A stretch of 15,898 nucleotides of DNA from positions 1 to 15,898 of the forward strand of contig CAJTZB010000043.1 in assembly GCA_910583815.1 (NCBI GenBank), written 5' to 3'. Numbering within the stretch: the first letter of the stretch is position 1; each line of letters begins with the position of its first letter. The notes under the pieces were generated by a model. The model was not told where the DNA came from and did no database searches. It worked only from the letters and a program-made list of their open reading frames with translations. The position numbers and the translations under genes are program-made. Shown piece by piece: positions 12,767-15,898 of this stretch. The stretch is from an uncultured Lachnospiraceae bacterium (GTDB lineage: Bacteria > Bacillota > Clostridia > Lachnospirales > Lachnospiraceae).

Positions 12767-15252
12767 TAGTTCTGCAGCAGGGAAAGCACTAGTTTCACTG
12801 CTGATTGTGCATCCTTTGAGTAGCCGTCTGCGCCAATTTCTTCTGCGTATTGTGCTGTAGTAACTGCGCCTCCGATAATGACTTTTGCGGAAAGGCCGGC
12901 TGCATTCCTAAGTTCCACAACTTCTTTCATGCGTGTCATCGTTGTTGTCATCAGCGCGGACAAAGCAATAAAATCAGCATGATGTTCCTTGGCAGCCTGT
13001 ATGATATTCTCAGATTCTACGTCCTTTCCAAGATCAATCACTTCAAAGCCATAGTTTCTAAGCATCAAAGCAACCAGATTTTTCCCAATGTCGTGAATAT
13101 CGCCTTTCACAGTCGCAATTACTACAGTTCCACGCTTTTCTTCTGTACTTTTTACAAGAAGTGGCTCTAACAGCTTCATTGCAAGTTCCATAGTCTCTGC
13201 CGAAGCAATCAGCTGTGGAAGAAAATATTTCTGTTGCTCAAACAGCAGCCCTACTTCGTTAATTGCAGGAATCAGGTCAAGATTTAATATTTCTGACGCC
13301 TGTTTTCCTTTTTCTAAAGCCTGTTTTGTCAGTTCTTCTATTTTAGTTCTGTTTCCTTTCAAAACAGCCATAAAAAGCTCTGATTGTACTGCATCTTTGC
13401 CTTCCTGCTTTCTTTCTTCTGTAAGTCTGCTTTCCTGCTTTTTACTTTCTGCTGTTTTGCTCCCTGTTTGCAACAGCTCCGCCGCTACCGGTGCATATTC
13501 AATAAAACGCAGCTCCGCTTCGTCCTTGCCTGCCAATAAATCAGCAGCAAGCATCATGCTTTTTGTCAGTACGCTGCATGGATTGGCAATTGCCATTGTA
13601 AGGCCCGCCTCAATTGCCATTGCAAGAAATGCACTGTTGACATAGCCTCTTGCCGGAAGCCCAAACGAAATATTGGACAGACCAATGCTTGTCGCCACAC
13701 CAAGCTCTTCCTTACAATAGCGAATTGTTGCAAGTGTTTCCTTTGCTGCCTGCTTTCCTGCCCCAATTGTATTGACGAGGCCATCTACGATTATATCTTC
13801 TTTTGCAAAACCAAGCCGAAGTGCTTCCTCCATTACAAGGTGGATAATCCGCTTTTTTTCCTCTTGGTCTCTTGGAAGCCCTTCTTCTGAAAGCGGAAGC
13901 AGCAGAAACATAGCACCGTACTTTTTTACAATCGGCAACAGCTGCTTCATTTTTTCCGTCTCTGCCGACACCGAATTCACAAGTGCCCGGCCCGGATATG
14001 CACGAAGCGCCGCCTCCAGCACTTCGACATAACTGGAATCCAGACAAAGCGGAAGCGATGCCGTCTGCACCACCGCCTCTATAACACGAAGCAATGTCTC
14101 CTTCTCATCAATGCCGGACATTCCGACATTGACATCCAAGAAATCAGCACCTGCCTCCTCCTGTTCCTTTGCAAACCGGATTACCATATCCATAGTACCA
14201 GACCGAAGCTCTTCTTGAAGTGCCTTTTTCCCCGTTGGATTAATTCTCTCACCTATCAGCCGGAACGTCCCATCCAGTTCTATTGGGAAACTCTCCCTCT
14301 CCGTTGTAAGCACTGCTTTTCTTTCTGTCTTTACAGATGGTGGACACATCCCTGCAATACTGTCTGTAAGTGCTGCAATATGCAAAGGCGTGGAACCACA
14401 ACAGCCTCCTACAATACCCGCCCCATCTGCCACAAGCTTCCTCATTTCCTGTGCGAAAATCTCCGGTGTCATCTCATAGACTGTTTCACCGTCTACCAGC
14501 TTTGGAAGCCCTGCATTCGGTTTTGCGACAATTGGCACATTGGCAACCCCATACATTCTTGAAACAACCGACCTAAGCGTATCAGGCCCTGCAGAACAGT
14601 TGACTCCGACCGCATCTGCCCCCAGTGACTGCAGCACGGTAACTGCCGTCTCCGGTGTTGTTCCGTACATTGTCTTTTCGTCTTCTGCAAAAGTGAGCGT
14701 TACCATAAGAGGAAGCTCACATTCTTCTCTTACTGCAATTACTGCGGCACGGCATTCCTGCAGGCTCATCATCGTTTCTACAACAAGCAGATCGGTTCCT
14801 GCTGCCACAAGGGCACGTACCTGCTCTTTGTAAATCTCTATCAGCTCTTCTAGTTTAAGCGTCCCAAGCGGATGCAAAAGCTGTCCGGTCATTGTCAAGT
14901 CCCCGGCAATATAATGCCCCCACCGTTCTGCTCCCTCAGCCTCATTCTCAAATTCTGCAACAGCTTGCTTGGAAATTTTTACAAGTTCTGCATTTATGCG
15001 TGCCAGCTCTGCTTCTTTTCCGTACTCCGCAAGCTTGATTCGGTTTCCGGAAAACGTCGGAGCATACAAAATATCTGTACCGGCACACAGAAATTCCTTC
15101 TGCAGCCCTTTCAAAATATCCGGATGTTCCAGAATCCAAAGCTCCGGACAGACACCTGCTGGCATACCAGCTCTTTGCAGGTTTGTCCCGGTCGCACCAT
15201 CCAAAACTATCAGCTTTTCTCTGCAGAATGCCGCAAATTCCTGTCGTGTCAT
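12766..15252 (-). CDS. metH: cobalamin-dependent methionine synthase, short form without reactivation domain
   Basis: MetH moves a methyl group from 5-methyl-THF through cobalamin to homocysteine, giving methionine. The 828 residues contain an N-terminal homocysteine S-methyltransferase barrel (about 1-290) with zinc cysteines in GVNCSAGP and GGCCGSTPLH. A pterin-binding barrel (about 325-570) follows with LIGERINPTGKKAL and DFLDVNVGMSG. After a charged linker comes the B12 module, a helical cap and then a Rossmann domain with the cobalt ligand H720 in DIHDIGKN. The C-terminal S-adenosylmethionine reactivation domain of the 1200-residue E. coli type is absent. ATG 15250-15252 has AAAGG 9 nt upstream. 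The last codons and the TAA stop fall on a repeat boundary. It lies downstream of metF, matching pathway order. Confidence 0.95.
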   Translation of the reverse strand: MTRQEFAAFCREKLIVLDGATGTNLQRAGMPAGVCPELWILEHPDILKGLQKEFLCAGTDILYAPTFSGNRIKLAEYGKEAELARINAELVKISKQAVAEFENEAEGAERWGHYIAGDLTMTGQLLHPLGTLKLEELIEIYKEQVRALVAAGTDLLVVETMMSLQECRAAVIAVREECELPLMVTLTFAEDEKTMYGTTPETAVTVLQSLGADAVGVNCSAGPDTLRSVVSRMYGVANVPIVAKPNAGLPKLVDGETVYEMTPEIFAQEMRKLVADGAGIVGGCCGSTPLHIAALTDSIAGMCPPSVKTERKAVLTTERESFPIELDGTFRLIGERINPTGKKALQEELRSGTMDMVIRFAKEQEEAGADFLDVNVGMSGIDEKETLLRVIEAVVQTASLPLCLDSSYVEVLEAALRAYPGRALVNSVSAETEKMKQLLPIVKKYGAMFLLLPLSEEGLPRDQEEKKRIIHLVMEEALRLGFAKEDIIVDGLVNTIGAGKQAAKETLATIRYCKEELGVATSIGLSNISFGLPARGYVNSAFLAMAIEAGLTMAIANPCSVLTKSMMLAADLLAGKDEAELRFIEYAPVAAELLQTGSKTAESKKQESRLTEERKQEGKDAVQSELFMAVLKGNRTKIEELTKQALEKGKQASEILNLDLIPAINEVGLLFEQQKYFLPQLIASAETMELAMKLLEPLLVKSTEEKRGTVVIATVKGDIHDIGKNLVALMLRNYGFEVIDLGKDVESENIIQAAKEHHADFIALSALMTTTMTRMKEVVELRNAAGLSAKVIIGGAVTTAQYAEEIGADGYSKDAQSAVKLVLSLLQN

Positions 15253-15272
15253 AAATGTTCGCCTTTCTATTT

Positions 15273-15412
15273 TTAGTTCCGCAGCGGCTCTTCCAGCGCA
15301 CTTACCAGGAGCAGAATTTGCGCTCGCTTTCTGCTCTCGCAGTTTCTGCTGTGCGCCGTCCGTTTTGCTGCTGTTTGTTTAGTTCCGCAGCGGCTCTTCC
15401 GGCGCACACGTC
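15273..15412 (-). repeat. 106-bp palindromic cassette between metF and metH, with a partial second copy inside metF
   Basis: The unit starts with TTAGTTCCGCAGCGGCTC at 15273, and the same start recurs at 15379, 106 bp later. The two copies agree over about 29 bases with one difference. Internal arms AGCAGAATTTGCG and CGCAGTTTCTGCT can pair with two mismatches, and GCGCAC pairs loosely with TGTGCGC. The second copy forms the end of metF, including its stop codon. The layout and boundary match the cassettes at 2750 and 12607. Confidence 0.85.
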
Positions 15413-15898
15413 TGGTCTTCCTTAAAAATCCGTTCCAGCAGCCCGACGCGGTTAAATGGAAGCATAAAGTAATAGCCTGCAACGTAAGGTTCTAATTGTT
15501 TCATTATCTGGCTGGCGATACGAGCTCCTGCTTCTTCTCCCTCTTCTCTTGTCATACCGTCATGGTATTTGTTTAAAACTTCATCCGGTATATCCATCCC
15601 TGCCATTTCGTTGCGGATAAACAGTGCATTCCTTTTGCTGACCGGAGGCAGCAGGCCGCCGATTATCTTAGCCCCTGTACGCTCTTTTAGCCATGCAATC
15701 CGCTCTATGTCCGCGGCAGAAAAAATCGGCTGTGTCAGGAAAAAGGATGCCCCTGCCTCTATTTTTTTCTTCATGCGTTCAGCTACCTGTTCTGCATTCG
15801 GAAAATTATAATTTAAGGCGCCGCCAAAGAAAAATCTATCCTCCGGAAACAGCTCCTCATTCATCTCGGACACATACTGCATCAGGCGAATTGAATTA
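15379..15898 (-). CDS. metF: methylenetetrahydrofolate reductase, 3' part only
   Basis: MetF reduces 5,10-methylene-THF to 5-methyl-THF with a flavin, the substrate of MetH. Only the last 172 codons or so are in the window; the frame stays open to the right edge, reading NSIRLMQYVSEMNEELF at its visible start. Family marks are FFFGGALNYNFPN, FFLTQPIF in the barrel core, IIGGLLPPVSKRNALFI followed by NEMAGMDIPDEV, and a final GYYFMLPFNRVGLLERI. These resemble the reductase half of the fused homocysteine methyltransferase/MTHFR proteins of Firmicutes as well as stand-alone MetF, and the missing N-terminus prevents a choice. The last dozen residues, ending CAPEEPLRN, are encoded by a palindromic repeat cassette. 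Confidence 0.9.
   Translation of the reverse strand, partial: NSIRLMQYVSEMNEELFPEDRFFFGGALNYNFPNAEQVAERMKKKIEAGASFFLTQPIFSAADIERIAWLKERTGAKIIGGLLPPVSKRNALFIRNEMAGMDIPDEVLNKYHDGMTREEGEEAGARIASQIMKQLEPYVAGYYFMLPFNRVGLLERIFKEDQTCAPEEPLRN

Noticed and set aside
15253..15378. SAM riboswitch or T-box ahead of metH
   Set aside because: The gap is filled by the repeat cassette and shows no T-box sequence or S-box core. Any such control would lie upstream of metF outside the window.
12607..15412. Integron attC sites, suggested by palindromes of 54-106 bp with GTT at the boundary
   Set aside because: The boundary AAGTTCCGCAG recurs as a direct repeat, whereas attC ends need an inverted RYYYAAC and GTTRRRY pair. 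No cassette genes or integrase were seen.

Overview
The window looks like chromosomal DNA of an anaerobic Clostridia member, most likely Lachnospiraceae. This is an inference from moderate GC, the order rex-acpS-nnr-alr-mazF-CBS-fprA-rlmH, an A-type flavoprotein, a ferredoxin-tailed aldo/keto reductase and a short methionine synthase without its reactivation domain. Nearly all genes lie on the minus strand, so they read from right to left. Only udk is on the plus strand.

Right part (15898 to 11464, minus): the 3' part of a MetF-type methylenetetrahydrofolate reductase, cobalamin-dependent methionine synthase MetH, and an aldo/keto reductase with two [4Fe-4S] motifs. MetF and MetH together make and use 5-methyl-THF for methionine. 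Intergenic palindromic cassettes separate each pair of genes.

Middle: uridine kinase (udk, plus) meets the reductase gene tail to tail. Upstream of udk, two strong sigma-A-like promoters stand back to back, 10 bp apart. One drives udk through a leader that can fold as a compact three-way junction. The other drives a long minus-strand gene train: an unrecognised 591-aa protein, the redox sensor Rex, holo-ACP synthase, the bifunctional NAD(P)HX repair enzyme, alanine racemase, a MazF-type RNase with no visible antitoxin, a CBS-domain membrane protein, flavoprotein FprA and rRNA methyltransferase RlmH. The train mixes redox sensing and O2/NO detoxification with cofactor repair and envelope or lipid precursor supply.

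Left end (1-994): an AT-rich accessory patch with one intact GNAT acetyltransferase, a truncated GNAT remnant and a broken MBL-fold hydrolase. A 15-bp direct repeat flanks most of it and belongs to a second dispersed hairpin family.

The most unusual content is non-coding. First, a family of 54-106-bp palindromic cassettes bounded by AAGTTCCGCAG occurs at three intergenic sites, always between a stop codon and the next ribosome-binding site, with the same orientation and stem-preserving sequence changes. Second, a hairpin family with the loop GGTGTACA occurs at four sites. No transposase, CRISPR array, rRNA or tRNA was seen.
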